From: Leifsonia xyli
GTDB lineage: Bacteria > Actinomycetota > Actinomycetes > Actinomycetales > Microbacteriaceae
Direction of reading: 5' to 3'
Length of the DNA stretch: 64,000 bases
NCBI GenBank assembly: GCA_001647635.1
Contig: CP014761.1
Coordinates: 248,001-312,000, forward strand
Both the position numbers and the translations under genes were made by a program. How positions within the stretch are numbered: the first letter of the stretch is position 1; each line of letters starts with the position of its first letter. Positions 1 through 8,677 of this stretch are shown piece by piece. Under the pieces are notes generated by a model that made no database searches, was not told the origin of the DNA, and saw only the letters and a program-made list of their open reading frames with translations.

Positions 1-274
1 CGACCCGATGGCGATGTACCTCAACGACATCACCACCATTCCGGCGAACCTCGCCGGGGTCCCCGGCATGGGGCTGCCGATCGGGCTCGCGCCCGAGGAC
101 GGCCTGCCCGTCGGGATGCAGCTGATGGCGCCCGCCCGCTCGGACGCCCGCCTCTACACCTTCGGCGCGGCGCTCGAGCGCCTGCTGGAGGAGCAGTGGG
201 GCGGACCGCTGCTGAGCCAGGCGCCGGATCTGAGCGCCACCGAGATGTTCGCGAGCGAAGAGGGAGCCGTCTGA
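1..274 (+). CDS. gatA: Asp-tRNA(Asn)/Glu-tRNA(Gln) amidotransferase subunit A, C-terminal end (partial)
   Basis: Only the last ~90 residues are present; the frame is already open at base 2. The stretch [20 protein letters not shown] followed by GLPVGMQL is the conserved C-terminal part of the amidase-signature subunit, which hydrolyses glutamine and passes ammonia to GatB so that mischarged Glu-tRNA(Gln) or Asp-tRNA(Asn) is corrected in the cytoplasm. The catalytic Ser-Ser-Lys region lies outside the window. The stop codon overlaps the gatB start (TGATG), which indicates translational coupling and supports the identity. Confidence 0.93.
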   Translation, partial: DPMAMYLNDITTIPANLAGVPGMGLPIGLAPEDGLPVGMQLMAPARSDARLYTFGAALERLLEEQWGGPLLSQAPDLSATEMFASEEGAV

Positions 275-1788
275 TGGCCACCGCCACCAAGGCCGAATTG
301 ATGGATTACGACAAGGCTCTCGAGCTGTTCGAGCCGGTGCTGGGCTTCGAGGTGCACGTCGAGCTGAACACCAAGACGAAGATGTTCTGCGGCTGCGCCA
401 ACGAGTTCGGCTCGGGCGCCAACACGAACACCTGCCCGACCTGCCTGGGTCTCCCGGGCGGTCTGCCGCAGGTCAACGAGAAGGCGATCGAGTCGAGCAT
501 CCGCCTCGGACTCGCCCTCGGCTGCGATATCGCCGAGTCGAGCCGGTTCGCGCGCAAGAACTACTTCTACCCGGACCTCGCGAAGGACTTCCAGACCTCG
601 CAGTACGACGAGCCGATAGCCCACGACGGCTCGATCACCATCGAGCTGGAGAACGGCCGCGAGCTCACCATCGAGATCGAGCGCGCGCACATGGAGGAGG
701 ACGCGGGCAAGCTGACGCACGTCGGCGGCGCCACCGGCCGCATCCAGGGCGCGGACTACTCGCTCGTCGACTTCAACCGCGGCGGCGTGCCGCTGGTCGA
801 GATCGTCACGAAGATCATCGAGGGCGCCGAGGCGGACGCGCCGGAGGTCGGCCGCACCTACGTGCGCGCCATCCGCGACATCGTGAAGGCCCTCGGCGTC
901 TCCAACGCGCGCATGGAGGAGGGCAACGTCCGCTGCGACGCGAACGTCTCGCTCCGCCGTCGCGGCTCCTCGGAGCTCGGCACGCGCACCGAGACCAAGA
1001 ACGTCAACTCGCTGCGTTCGATCGAGCGCGCCGTGCGCTACGAGATCCAGCGCCAGGCGGCCATCCTGGAGGCGGGCGGCACCATCGTGCAGGAGACCCG
1101 TCACTGGCACGAAGACACGGGCACGACGAGCGCCGGCCGTCCGAAGTCGGACGCGGACGACTACCGCTACTTCCCGGAGCCCGACCTGGTGCCGGTCGCA
1201 CCGAGCCGCGACTGGGTCGAGGAGCTGCGCGGCACGCTGCCGGAGCAGCCGGCCGCCCGCCGCAAGCGCCTCGCCGCCGATTGGGGCTTCACCGCTCTGG
1301 AGTTCCAGGACATCGCCAACGCCGACCTGCTCGACGAGGTCGAGGCCACGGTCGCCGCGGGCGCGTCGCCTGCGGCCGCGCGCAAGTGGTGGACCGGCGA
1401 GATCGCCCGCCTCGCCAACGCGCAGAACGTGCCCGCCGGCACGCTGGTCAGCCCGCAGCACGTCGCCGAGCTCGCGGCTCTGGTCGACGCGGGCACCCTC
1501 ACCGACCGCCTGGCGCGCCAGGTGCTCGAGGGCGTCATCGCCGGCGAGGGCCGTCCGCAGGAGGTCGTGGACGCCCGCGGTCTCGCGGTCGTGTCCGACG
1601 ACGGCGCGCTGATCGCCGCGATCGACGAGGCGCTGGCCGCTCAGCCGGACGTGCTCGCCAAGATCCGCGACGGCAAGGTGCAGGCCGCCGGCGCGGTCAT
1701 CGGCGCGGTCATGAAGGCGATGCGCGGCCAGGCCGACGCGGCCCGGGTGCGCGAGCTGGTGCTCGAGCGGGCGGGGAGCGCGGAGTAG
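274..1788 (+). CDS. gatB: Asp-tRNA(Asn)/Glu-tRNA(Gln) amidotransferase subunit B
   Basis: The 504-residue product has the usual GatB length. It kinases and then transamidates the mischarged tRNA using ammonia tunnelled from GatA. Family signatures visible are [18 protein letters not shown] near residues 24-41, the zinc-site stretch CPTCLGLPG near 54-62, and [15 protein letters not shown] near 92-106. The C-terminal third is the helical YqeY-like tRNA-binding tail. I chose the ATG at 274 because it overlaps the gatA stop and gives the standard N terminus; an in-frame upstream start at 196 would lie inside gatA. gatC is not visible here. Confidence 0.96.
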   Translation: MATATKAELMDYDKALELFEPVLGFEVHVELNTKTKMFCGCANEFGSGANTNTCPTCLGLPGGLPQVNEKAIESSIRLGLALGCDIAESSRFARKNYFYPDLAKDFQTSQYDEPIAHDGSITIELENGRELTIEIERAHMEEDAGKLTHVGGATGRIQGADYSLVDFNRGGVPLVEIVTKIIEGAEADAPEVGRTYVRAIRDIVKALGVSNARMEEGNVRCDANVSLRRRGSSELGTRTETKNVNSLRSIERAVRYEIQRQAAILEAGGTIVQETRHWHEDTGTTSAGRPKSDADDYRYFPEPDLVPVAPSRDWVEELRGTLPEQPAARRKRLAADWGFTALEFQDIANADLLDEVEATVAAGASPAAARKWWTGEIARLANAQNVPAGTLVSPQHVAELAALVDAGTLTDRLARQVLEGVIAGEGRPQEVVDARGLAVVSDDGALIAAIDEALAAQPDVLAKIRDGKVQAAGAVIGAVMKAMRGQADAARVRELVLERAGSAE

Positions 1789-1827
1789 CCTTTGCCGGCT
1801 CCCAGGCTCGGCGTGCAGAGTAGCGGT

Positions 1828-2382
1828 ATGGGCGTCTTCACACTCGGCGGTCTGACCACCGCACCTGCTTCCTCCCGCACCGACCTGCTCGCGCCGTCGA
1901 CCCTGCAGACCCTGGAGGCGCTCGGCTGGCTGGATGAGGTGGGCGTGGTCGAGATCGACCCCGACATCTCCGACACGGCCGCGACCCGCGACGAGTTCGG
2001 GCTGGACGCGTCGAACCTCGCCAACTGCGTCGTCGTCGGCGGCAAGCGCGAGGGGGTCGAGCGGATCGCCGCGTGCGTCGTCCTCTCGACCACCCGCGCC
2101 GACGTCAACAACACGGTCAAGCGGCTGCTGGATGTGCGCAAGGCGTCGTTCCTGCCCATGGATCGCGCGGTCGAGCTGACCGGGATGGAGTACGGCGGCA
2201 TCACGCCGATCGGACTCCCCGCGGGCTGGCCGGTGCTGGTGGACGCGCGCGTCGCCGAGCAGGAGGTCGTGATCATCGGCTCGGGGGTGCGCCGCTCCAA
2301 GATCCTCCTGCCCGGACGCCTGATCGCGTCGCTGCCGGACGCTCAGCTCATCGAGGGGCTGGGCCTGGAAGCGGCCGGATGA
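1828..2382 (+). CDS. YbaK/EbsC-type aminoacyl-tRNA deacylase-like protein
   Basis: This 184-residue protein carries the YbaK/prolyl-tRNA editing fold: a central NCVVVGGKREGVERIA stretch, then RADVNNTVKRLLDVRKASF and the late GGITPIGLP motif typical of the family. Such proteins hydrolyse misacylated Cys- or Ala-tRNA(Pro), but the exact substrate cannot be read from sequence. The ATG at 1828 is preferred over one at 1792, which would add twelve unconserved residues just after the gatB stop. Its stop overlaps the next gene's start (ATGA), so the two are probably co-translated. Confidence 0.8.
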   Translation: MGVFTLGGLTTAPASSRTDLLAPSTLQTLEALGWLDEVGVVEIDPDISDTAATRDEFGLDASNLANCVVVGGKREGVERIAACVVLSTTRADVNNTVKRLLDVRKASFLPMDRAVELTGMEYGGITPIGLPAGWPVLVDARVAEQEVVIIGSGVRRSKILLPGRLIASLPDAQLIEGLGLEAAG

Positions 2383-3302
2383 CCGGTCCGACCGCGGTCG
2401 ACCGCGTCCTGACACCCCTCCGCTCGCGGCTGATCGAGACCCTCGCCGGCCGTTCCGACGAGGTGCCCGCCTGGGTGCTGCGGCTGGAGGACGGCGAGGA
2501 CGAGGGCTTCTTCACTCCGGAGAGCGCCTCCTGGGCCGTGCACGGCGGGATGCCGACGCTCGTCGCGGGGGTCCGCGCACTGCTGCTGCAGGCGCTGCAC
2601 CCCGGGGCCCTCGCCGGGGTGCGCGACCATTCGCGCTTCCGGGAGGACCCGCTCGGGCGGCTGGCCGGCACCATCCAGTGGATCCACACCGTCACGTTCG
2701 GCAGCCGCGGTCAGGCGGTCGCCGGGTCGGAGATGGTCCGATCGCTGCATCGCCGGGTCGTCGGGACATACGTCGACGGCCACGGGGTCGAGCGGCCGTA
2801 TGCGGCCAACGACCCGGACCTCGCCCGCTGGGTGCACCTGGCCTTCACCGACGCCTTCCTCACCGCCCACGAGCAGTGGGGCGACCCCATCCCGGGCGGC
2901 GCGGACGGCTACATCGACGAGTGGGCGATCGCAGCCGAGCTGATGGGCGTCGAGAACCCGCCGCGGACCGCCGCGCAGCTGCGGGCGGAGATCGACGCGA
3001 TCACCGACGCGGGGGAGTTGCGCGGAGGCCCGGAGGTGGAGGAGATCGTGCGGTTCATCCGCCGGGCGCCGCTGCGCCGGATGCTGCGGCCGTCGTACCG
3101 GATCGTGTTCCGCGCCGCCGTGTCCACGCTGGAGCCGCGGCACCGCGAGCTCCTCGGGCTGCCGACAACGGCGGCCGAACGGCTGCTGCCGCTGCACGCG
3201 GCGACCGGTCTGGTGCTGCGCGGCTCGCGCGTCCTGCTCGGTCCGCAGACGCAGGCGGAGCTCGCGGCGCGACGTCGGCTGGCGCGGCTCGCCGCGTCCT
3301 GA
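2379..3302 (+). CDS. MpaB/DUF2236-family oxygenase-like protein
   Basis: The 307-residue product resembles the DUF2236 (mpaB / rubber-oxygenase catalytic domain) family of putative haem proteins. Diagnostic segments are LLLQALHPGALAGVRDHSRF near residues 65-85, GRLAGTIQWIHTVTFGS, then PYAANDPDLARWVHLAFTDA. In this family conserved histidines are thought to ligate haem b; the His in ALHPG and that in WVHLAF are candidates. No signal peptide is seen. It overlaps the YbaK-like gene by four bases. The substrate is unknown and I do not assign one. Confidence 0.78.
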   Translation: MTGPTAVDRVLTPLRSRLIETLAGRSDEVPAWVLRLEDGEDEGFFTPESASWAVHGGMPTLVAGVRALLLQALHPGALAGVRDHSRFREDPLGRLAGTIQWIHTVTFGSRGQAVAGSEMVRSLHRRVVGTYVDGHGVERPYAANDPDLARWVHLAFTDAFLTAHEQWGDPIPGGADGYIDEWAIAAELMGVENPPRTAAQLRAEIDAITDAGELRGGPEVEEIVRFIRRAPLRRMLRPSYRIVFRAAVSTLEPRHRELLGLPTTAAERLLPLHAATGLVLRGSRVLLGPQTQAELAARRRLARLAAS

Positions 3303-3321
3303 GATGCGGCAGGATGAGGTC

Positions 3322-3828
3322 ATGCACGACGACGTCACCGAACGCACCCGTACCGTCACCTGGCAGGACCCGGCGCCCGGGGTAGCCGTGATGCCCACGG
3401 TCAGCGGGCTCGACTACCTGCGCTCGATGCTCCGCGGGGAGCTGCCGCCGCCTCCGATCACCGAGCTGATGCGGATGACGCTGGTGTCGGCCGACCCCGG
3501 CACCGTCACCTTCGTCTGCGAGCCCGACGAGTCGCACTACAACCCGATCGGGACCGTGCACGGCGGGCTGGTCTGCACGCTCCTCGACTCGGCGCTCGGA
3601 TGCGCGGTGCAGACGACGCTCCCGCAGGGCCAGGGCTACACGTCCATCGAGATCAAGGTGAACTACCTGCGGCCGGTCTACGCGCACACCGGGCAGCTGA
3701 CCTGCGTCGCGACTGTGACGAAGCCGGGCAACCGGGTGGCCTTCGCGGACGGCGTGGTCACCGACGCGTCCGGCAAGACGGTGGCGACCGCGACCGGCTC
3801 GCTGCTCGTCTTCCCGATCGGCGGCTGA
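3322..3828 (+). CDS. PaaI-family hotdog thioesterase
   Basis: A 168-residue single hotdog-fold protein. The PaaI/YbgC-like acyl-CoA thioesterase signature is HYNPIGTVHGGLVCTLLDSA near residues 72-91, where the Asn/His-Gly-Gly stretch packs against the acyl-CoA thioester, followed by SIEIKVNYLRPV. It probably hydrolyses an aromatic or medium-chain acyl-CoA. The ATG at 3322 is chosen because AGGATGAGG lies just upstream; an in-frame ATG at 3304 is the alternative. It ends one base before the convergent acyl-CoA ligase, leaving no room for a separate terminator. Confidence 0.85.
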   Translation: MHDDVTERTRTVTWQDPAPGVAVMPTVSGLDYLRSMLRGELPPPPITELMRMTLVSADPGTVTFVCEPDESHYNPIGTVHGGLVCTLLDSALGCAVQTTLPQGQGYTSIEIKVNYLRPVYAHTGQLTCVATVTKPGNRVAFADGVVTDASGKTVATATGSLLVFPIGG

Positions 3829-3829
3829 G

Positions 3830-5554
3830 CTACTTCGCCTGGTCGGCCAGCAGCAGGTCGCGCACCTTGCGTCGGATGACCTTGCCGACGATCGAGCGCG
3901 GCAGCTCCTCCAGCTGGTAGACGTGCTTCGGCACCTTGTAGGGCGTCAGGCAGTCGCGTCCGTAGGCGCGGATCGCCTCCTCGTCGAACGACGCGCCCTT
4001 CTCCATGACGACGGCGGCCACCACGTCCTCGCCGCCGCGGCGGTGGGGGAGGCCGACCACGGCGACGTCGGCGACGCCCGGGAAGGAGCGCAGCGCATCC
4101 TCCACCTCGGTCGGAGAGACGTTGAAGCCGCCGGTCACGATGAGCTCCTTGATCCGGTCGACGATGCGGACGAAGCCGTCCTCATCCATCGTGACGATGT
4201 CGCCGGTGCGGAACCAGCCGTCGGCGGTGAGCACCTTCGCCGTCTCGTCCGGCTTGCGCCAGTACCCCGAGAACACCTGCGGGCCGCGGGCGAGCAGTTC
4301 GCCCTCCTCGCCGAACGCACGGTCGACCGTCGGGTCGTCCGGATCGGCGACACGAAGCTCGGTGCTCGGCAGCGGCAGGCCGACCGTCCCGGGCTTGCGG
4401 GTCGCGCCGACCGGGTTCGCCATGAGCACGGGCGAGCACTCCGACAGCCCGTAGCCCTCGACGAGGTACCCGCCGGTCTTCTCCTCCCAGAGGTCGACGA
4501 TGCCCTGCGGCAGGCTCATCGCGCCGGAGATGGCGATCTCGATGCCGGAGAGGGACACCTTCCGCTTCTCCGCCGCCTGCACCAGCCGCTCGTAGATCGG
4601 CGGCACCGCGGGGAGGAAAGTCGCGGGATGCTTCTTGACCACATCGAGCACCAGGTCCGGGTCGAACTTCGGGAAGAGCACCAGGCGGGCGCCCATGCTC
4701 ATCGCGAAGGTGAGGCAGAGAGTGAGCCCGTAGGCATGGAAGAGCGGCAGCACCGCGTAGACGACCGAGGTGCCGCGCTCGATGGTGGGCACCCACGCGC
4801 GCGACTGCGCCGCGTTCACGGTGAGGTTGGCGTGGCTGAGCATCACGCCCTTAGGCAGGCCTGTGGTGCCCGAGGTGTACTGGATGAGCGCGAGGTCGTC
4901 GCGCTCGGGTCGCGGGTACGACGCCTTCAGCCTGCGGGACGCGACGAGCGTGTCCCACGGGATGGTTCCGGTCACCTTTGCGGTCAGCTGCTCGCGCGCC
5001 GTTCGCGCGGCCTTCACCGGGAGGCGCAGCGCGAATCGCTTGAAGGCGGGCATCGCGCGCGTCAGGTCGACCGAGATGACGGTCTTCACACCGAGGTCGG
5101 CCGGAAGCTCCTGAACGGTCTTCGCGACCTTGTCCCAGACGATCGCGACCGTCGCGCCGTGGTCCTCGAACTGGTGCCGCAGCTCGCGCGGCGTGTAGAG
5201 CGGGTTGTGCTCGACCACGACCGCGCCGAGACGCAGCGCGGCGTAGAAGGCGGCGACGTGCTGCGGGCAGTTCGGCAGCACGAGAGCGACCCGGTCGCCC
5301 TTGGAGACGCCGAGCTTGCGCAGGCCCTCCGCCGCCCGGGCGATCTGGTCGCCCAGCTCGGCGTAGGTTGTGGTGGCGCCGAAGAACTCCAGCGCGACGT
5401 GCGTGCCGTACGTCTTCACCGACTCGTCGATGAGGTGGGGGAGGGAGCCCGCCGGCACTTCGACCTCGGCGGGCACCCCCGGAGCGTAGCCGTGCACCCA
5501 CGGCTTGGCGCTGTACGGGGACTGGTCGCTCGTCACATCGCTGGTCACGCGCAA
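3830..5554 (-). CDS. Long-chain-fatty-acid--CoA ligase (AMP-binding)
   Basis: A ~574-residue member of the ANL adenylating superfamily that activates a fatty acid to acyl-AMP and then acyl-CoA. The P-loop-like A3 motif reads QYTSGTTGLPKGVMLSHANL, followed by VEGYGLSECSP (A5), a GWFRTGDIV stretch and the hinge/Lys region FNVSPTEVEDALRSFPGV with a final lysine in GKVIRRKVRD. It is the usual length for FadD. The first codon of the longest reading is TTG at 5554; a GTG at 5546-5548 is an equally plausible start. It converges on a thioesterase, so acyl-CoA synthesis and hydrolysis genes abut. Confidence 0.92.
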   Translation of the reverse strand: MRVTSDVTSDQSPYSAKPWVHGYAPGVPAEVEVPAGSLPHLIDESVKTYGTHVALEFFGATTTYAELGDQIARAAEGLRKLGVSKGDRVALVLPNCPQHVAAFYAALRLGAVVVEHNPLYTPRELRHQFEDHGATVAIVWDKVAKTVQELPADLGVKTVISVDLTRAMPAFKRFALRLPVKAARTAREQLTAKVTGTIPWDTLVASRRLKASYPRPERDDLALIQYTSGTTGLPKGVMLSHANLTVNAAQSRAWVPTIERGTSVVYAVLPLFHAYGLTLCLTFAMSMGARLVLFPKFDPDLVLDVVKKHPATFLPAVPPIYERLVQAAEKRKVSLSGIEIAISGAMSLPQGIVDLWEEKTGGYLVEGYGLSECSPVLMANPVGATRKPGTVGLPLPSTELRVADPDDPTVDRAFGEEGELLARGPQVFSGYWRKPDETAKVLTADGWFRTGDIVTMDEDGFVRIVDRIKELIVTGGFNVSPTEVEDALRSFPGVADVAVVGLPHRRGGEDVVAAVVMEKGASFDEEAIRAYGRDCLTPYKVPKHVYQLEELPRSIVGKVIRRKVRDLLLADQAK

Positions 5555-5557
5555 AGC

Positions 5558-6219
5558 CTACGCGGACGCGGTCGCCGCCCGCACCGCATCCTCGATCGCG
5601 GTGTCGCCGGAGACGACCTCCCACTGGTGCCCGACGGTCGCGGGCTCGTGCAGAATGAGCGCGATGAGGCGGGCGACGTCCTCGCGGGCGATGCTGCCGC
5701 GGGGACGCTGTCGCCGAGCTGGATGCGGCCGGTGCCCTCGTCGGTGGTGAGGCCGCCCGGGCGCAGGATGGTCCACTCGAGTCCCGAGTCGCGCAGAACC
5801 GCGTCGGCGTCTCGCTTCGCCTCGACGTAGGCCTTCCAGACCGGGTCGGCGTCGTCGACCGGCGCGTCGACGCCCCACGCCGAGACCTGGACGAAGCGGC
5901 GGATGCCCGCCTGCTTCGCCGCCTCCTGCGCCTTCACCGACCCGCCGTAGTCGACGGTGCGCTTGCGCTCGATGCCGGAGCCGGCTCCCGCGCCCGCGGT
6001 GAAGACGACGGCGTCGCAGCCGTCGATGGCCGCGGCCAGCGCGTCCGCCTCGGACTTCTCGAGGTCGAGCAGGACGCCCTCGCCGCCGAGGCGGTAGACG
6101 TCTTCGGCGTGCTCGTCGTTCCGCACCACGCCGACGAAGTCGTCGCCGAGGTCGTAGAGCACCCGCATCAGCTGCTGGGCGACTTTTCCATGGGCACCGA
6201 TGATCGCGACTCGAGTCAT
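5558..6219 (-). pseudogene. NAD(P)H-binding atypical SDR, interrupted by one frameshift
   Basis: The N-terminal part (MTRVAIIGAHGKVAQQL...) has the GxxGxxxx nucleotide-binding loop of NmrA/SDR-a5-like NAD(P)H-binding proteins and a VSAWG stretch near residues 110-114. The frame is lost after GRIQLGDSVP. The expected C-terminal part (RGSIAREDVARLIALIL... ending TASA) continues in the next frame and stops at 5558. Adding one C to the run at 5701-5704 (GGGG on the + strand) restores a single ~220-residue protein of normal family length. I infer sequence error or a very recent mutation rather than an old pseudogene. It lies immediately upstream of the acyl-CoA ligase gene on the same strand. Confidence 0.8.
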
Positions 6220-6337
6220 GCCTCCATCCTTCCACCGCTCGCATGCCGCGCGGGAAGTGCGGAGAGATGCGGCGATACGCGTCCGCCGGGCGCGAACGCT
6301 CTGGGCTGCGGGCGCACCCTCTGTTAGCGTCGTCTCC

Positions 6338-6655
6338 ATGACCGCCCTGCTCGAGCTCCTCGGACGCGCTTCCGCGTCCGTCGTCGGCTCGCTGGGCGCG
6401 GGCTCCTTCGGCGCAGGCGGCACCGCAGGTCTCGTCGCGCTGGCCGGTGTGGCCGGAGCCCTGGGTCTGGTGGCGGTCTTCGCCGCGGCAGCCGTGCGCT
6501 CGGTGGCCGCGCTGGCCGCGTCGCTGCGCCTCCGCGCGGTGTGGTCGCGTCCCATCGAGCCGGCCGCGGGCTGGCTCGCCGAGGGGCAGTCCGACCCCGA
6601 CGCCGACGGACGACCGCGCCCCCGAGCGCCGGGCGCGCCCCTGCCGGTCGTGTAG
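6338..6655 (+). CDS. Small two-helix membrane protein of unknown function
   Basis: A 105-residue protein with a Gly/Ala-rich hydrophobic N-terminal half (roughly residues 10-60, probably two membrane segments) and a hydrophilic Pro/Arg/Asp-rich tail. I recognise no catalytic motif. It sits 84 bp upstream of a YidC/Oxa1-type insertase on the same strand, so it may be expressed with it; possibly it is one of the small DUF proteins that accompany such insertases, but I cannot confirm this. The ATG at 6338 gives the membrane start; in-frame codons upstream lie in non-conserved sequence. Confidence 0.6.
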   Translation: MTALLELLGRASASVVGSLGAGSFGAGGTAGLVALAGVAGALGLVAVFAAAAVRSVAALAASLRLRAVWSRPIEPAAGWLAEGQSDPDADGRPRPRAPGAPLPVV

Positions 6656-6739
6656 CCGCCGATCCCGCGTTCGCGGGCGGTGGTGGATGCGGCCAGACGC
6701 GTCCACTCTTCCGCCGAAACGCAGGGATCACTCACACTC

Positions 6740-7513
6740 ATGGACTTCTTCTCCTGGCCGCCGATCGCGGCCGTCCTCGACGGGGCCTACGGCCTCGTCA
6801 CCGCCCTCTCCGCCACTGTCGAGCCCGTCGTCGGCACGCTCGCCGGTCTCGTCGCCGTCGCCATGCTGACGGTGCTCGTCCGCGTCCTCCTCGTCCCGGT
6901 CGGCATCAGCCAGGTGCGCGCCGAGTACAGCCGTCGCCGCCTCGCGCCGCACCTCGCAGAGCTGCAACGCAAGCACAAGGGCGACCGCGAGACGCTCGCC
7001 CGCAAGACGATGGAGCTGTACCAGGCGGAGCAGGTCTCACCCTTCGCCGGGATGCTGCCGCTGCTCGCGCAGATCCCGGTCATCACGCTCGTCTACGCCG
7101 TCTTCACCCACGCGACCATCGCCGGGCACGCGAACGCCCTGCTCACAGAGCACGCCTTCGGTGCGCCGCTCGGCACCAGCTTCGTCGGGCTGACCGGCGC
7201 GGGCGCGGGCGTGTGGCCGGCGATGCTCGTCTATCTCGGCGTCCTGGCGCTGATCGCGATCGTGACCACCGTGTCCCGGCGCGTGCTGATGCTGCCGCAG
7301 CCCGAGGGGTCGCAGACACCGGTGGGCATGCTGCGCGCGCTGTCGTTCCTGCCGTACGTGACCGTGGTGTTCGCGGCGTTCGTCCCGCTGGCGGCGGCGG
7401 TGTACATCCTCACCTCGACGGCGTGGACCGTCGCCGAGCGGTGGACGCTGCGCCGCCTCCTCGACCCGTCGCGCCGGGCGGGCGGCACAGCGACGCCCAC
7501 CACGTCGCACTGA
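6740..7513 (+). CDS. yidC2: YidC/Oxa1-family membrane protein insertase (short form)
   Basis: The 257-residue product has the conserved five-helix Oxa1 core without the large periplasmic domain of proteobacterial YidC. Visible are the first core helix around residues 38-60, the cytosolic hairpin RAEYSRRRLAPHLAELQRKHKGD (given here only by its ends, residues ~68-90), and PFAGMLPLLAQIPVI, where the helix-2 proline/glutamine pattern is typical. It would insert or fold membrane proteins in the cytoplasmic membrane. It is not beside rpmH/rnpA, so it is probably a second, accessory copy; the symbol is tentative. The start at 6740 follows a GGGATCACTCACACTC leader with only a weak ribosome-binding site. 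Confidence 0.82.
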   Translation: MDFFSWPPIAAVLDGAYGLVTALSATVEPVVGTLAGLVAVAMLTVLVRVLLVPVGISQVRAEYSRRRLAPHLAELQRKHKGDRETLARKTMELYQAEQVSPFAGMLPLLAQIPVITLVYAVFTHATIAGHANALLTEHAFGAPLGTSFVGLTGAGAGVWPAMLVYLGVLALIAIVTTVSRRVLMLPQPEGSQTPVGMLRALSFLPYVTVVFAAFVPLAAAVYILTSTAWTVAERWTLRRLLDPSRRAGGTATPTTSH

Positions 7514-7574
7514 GCGCCGGCGACGCATGGGCCGCATCCAGCCCGTGCGGATGCGCGGATGGGAGCATGGACGC

Positions 7575-7892
7575 ATGTGGAAGCGCGCGAAGGACGACCG
7601 CACCCCGGCGCCAGCGGGGACCTCGAGCGGGCCCGGGCTCGGCGTGGGCGTGCAGGTGTACGTGCGCGAGCACGACCAGCCGTCGTCGGACGACTGGGTG
7701 GGTGAGCCGACCGGGGTGATCGTGGCACCGGGCGACCGCAGCCTGCGCAACGTGTACGGCCCGCTCGACGGGCTGACCACCTGGACCGTCGCCTTCTTCG
7801 AGCCGCAGCACCGCCGCGACGGGCGCGGTCCGTACGAGCGGGCCGTCATCCCTGCGGCGCTGCTGGTGGCCGAGGAGCCCTACCCCGGCTGA
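7575..7892 (+). CDS. Conserved hypothetical protein (105 aa)
   Basis: No domain recognised. The N-terminal ~20 residues are charged (MWKRAKDDRTPAPAG), then a compact beta-rich segment (VGVQVYVREHDQPSSDDWVGEPTGVIV) and TTWTVAFFEPQHR suggest a small SH3-like or barrel fold. A GGGAG lies upstream of the ATG at 7575. An in-frame ATG at 7527 would add 16 residues with no sign of conservation. It follows the insertase gene on the same strand by 61 bp. Confidence 0.6.
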   Translation: MWKRAKDDRTPAPAGTSSGPGLGVGVQVYVREHDQPSSDDWVGEPTGVIVAPGDRSLRNVYGPLDGLTTWTVAFFEPQHRRDGRGPYERAVIPAALLVAEEPYPG

Positions 7893-7944
7893 ACCGGTTC
7901 GGCACCCTCTACCTCCTGTCGGGCGGCGAACTTACAATGTCGGC

Positions 7945-8604
7945 ATGTTCGTCGAGGGCACCCTTCGATGGCAGGTCACGGAGGACTGCCCGTGGGACCT
8001 GCTGATGGCCCTCGCGATCCGCGACCTCGCGGGGCTCGCCGCGCGTGTGCGTCCCGAGCTGCCCGCATTGCATCCGGCGGTCGCCTCCGTGCTGTCGCGT
8101 CCGTCCTCCCCGGGGGACGGGCGGATGCGCGCCCGGCCGCTGCCGAGTGCCGGAGCTGCCGGCTCGGACGCTCCTGACGCGTTGGCCGAGCAGTGGCAGG
8201 CCTGGTTCGAGGTGGCCTCGGACCGGCACCGGCGCCTTGTCGGGCCGCTGCTGCATCCACCGCACTTCGAGGCGTTCGACCGCGCCATCGACCTGCAGGA
8301 CGCCATCATCGCGCACTACGACGCGGCGGAGCAGTGGGCGGATGCGCGTCACGCCGAGTACGTCGCCGCCAGCCTGGCGCAGCACGCGCGCCGCGCGGCC
8401 GACATCGTCGAGGTCGTCCGGGAGCGCGAGCACGAGCTGCGGCGGCAGGCGGGCTACTTCCGCCTGGACATCGACGTGCTTCCGCTCGCCGAGAAGGGCG
8501 CCTGGATCGTCGGGCCGCACACCGTCGCCCTCAGCGCGTCGCTGCGCGACGACTCCGTCGCCTTCCGCGACTGGCTGCGTCCCCTGGTCGCCGCCCTCGT
8601 CTGA
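7945..8604 (+). CDS. Hypothetical protein (219 aa), helical
   Basis: A soluble, Ala/Arg/Asp-rich protein without signal peptide or membrane segment. The central part (IDLQDAIIAHYDAAEQW ... RRAADIVEVVREREHELRR) is predicted by eye to be long amphipathic helices, so an oligomeric or DNA-associated role is conceivable, but no family is recognised. Codon usage is normal for the window and the gene ends just before a long hairpin, so I take it as real. Confidence 0.62.
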   Translation: MFVEGTLRWQVTEDCPWDLLMALAIRDLAGLAARVRPELPALHPAVASVLSRPSSPGDGRMRARPLPSAGAAGSDAPDALAEQWQAWFEVASDRHRRLVGPLLHPPHFEAFDRAIDLQDAIIAHYDAAEQWADARHAEYVAASLAQHARRAADIVEVVREREHELRRQAGYFRLDIDVLPLAEKGAWIVGPHTVALSASLRDDSVAFRDWLRPLVAALV

Positions 8605-8605
8605 C

Positions 8606-8671
8606 CCCGCGAAGTGCAGGTCGTTGCGCAGTCGCACGGCGTGTCGCGCGCAACTACCTGCACTTCGCGGG
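8606..8671. repeat. Long intergenic hairpin, class C
   Basis: Two 24-nt arms (8606-8629 and 8648-8671) are complementary with one mismatch; the left arm begins CCCGCGAAGTGCAGG. The loop is 18 nt. The element fills almost all of the 73 bp between two convergent genes and could stop transcription from both sides, although there is no U-tract. Its arms are longer than an ordinary terminator, like the other intergenic hairpins of this window. Confidence 0.85.
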
Positions 8672-8677
8672 CGGAGG

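Noticed and set aside
154..2415. A 753-codon open frame on the minus strand opposite gatB and the YbaK-like gene
   Set aside because: It has no recognisable domain, is rich in Arg/Ala/Asp as expected for antisense frames in G+C-rich DNA, and lies across well-supported plus-strand genes. Similar long antisense frames (for example 40935-43583 beyond the ABC ATPase and 48642-50339) were rejected for the same reason.
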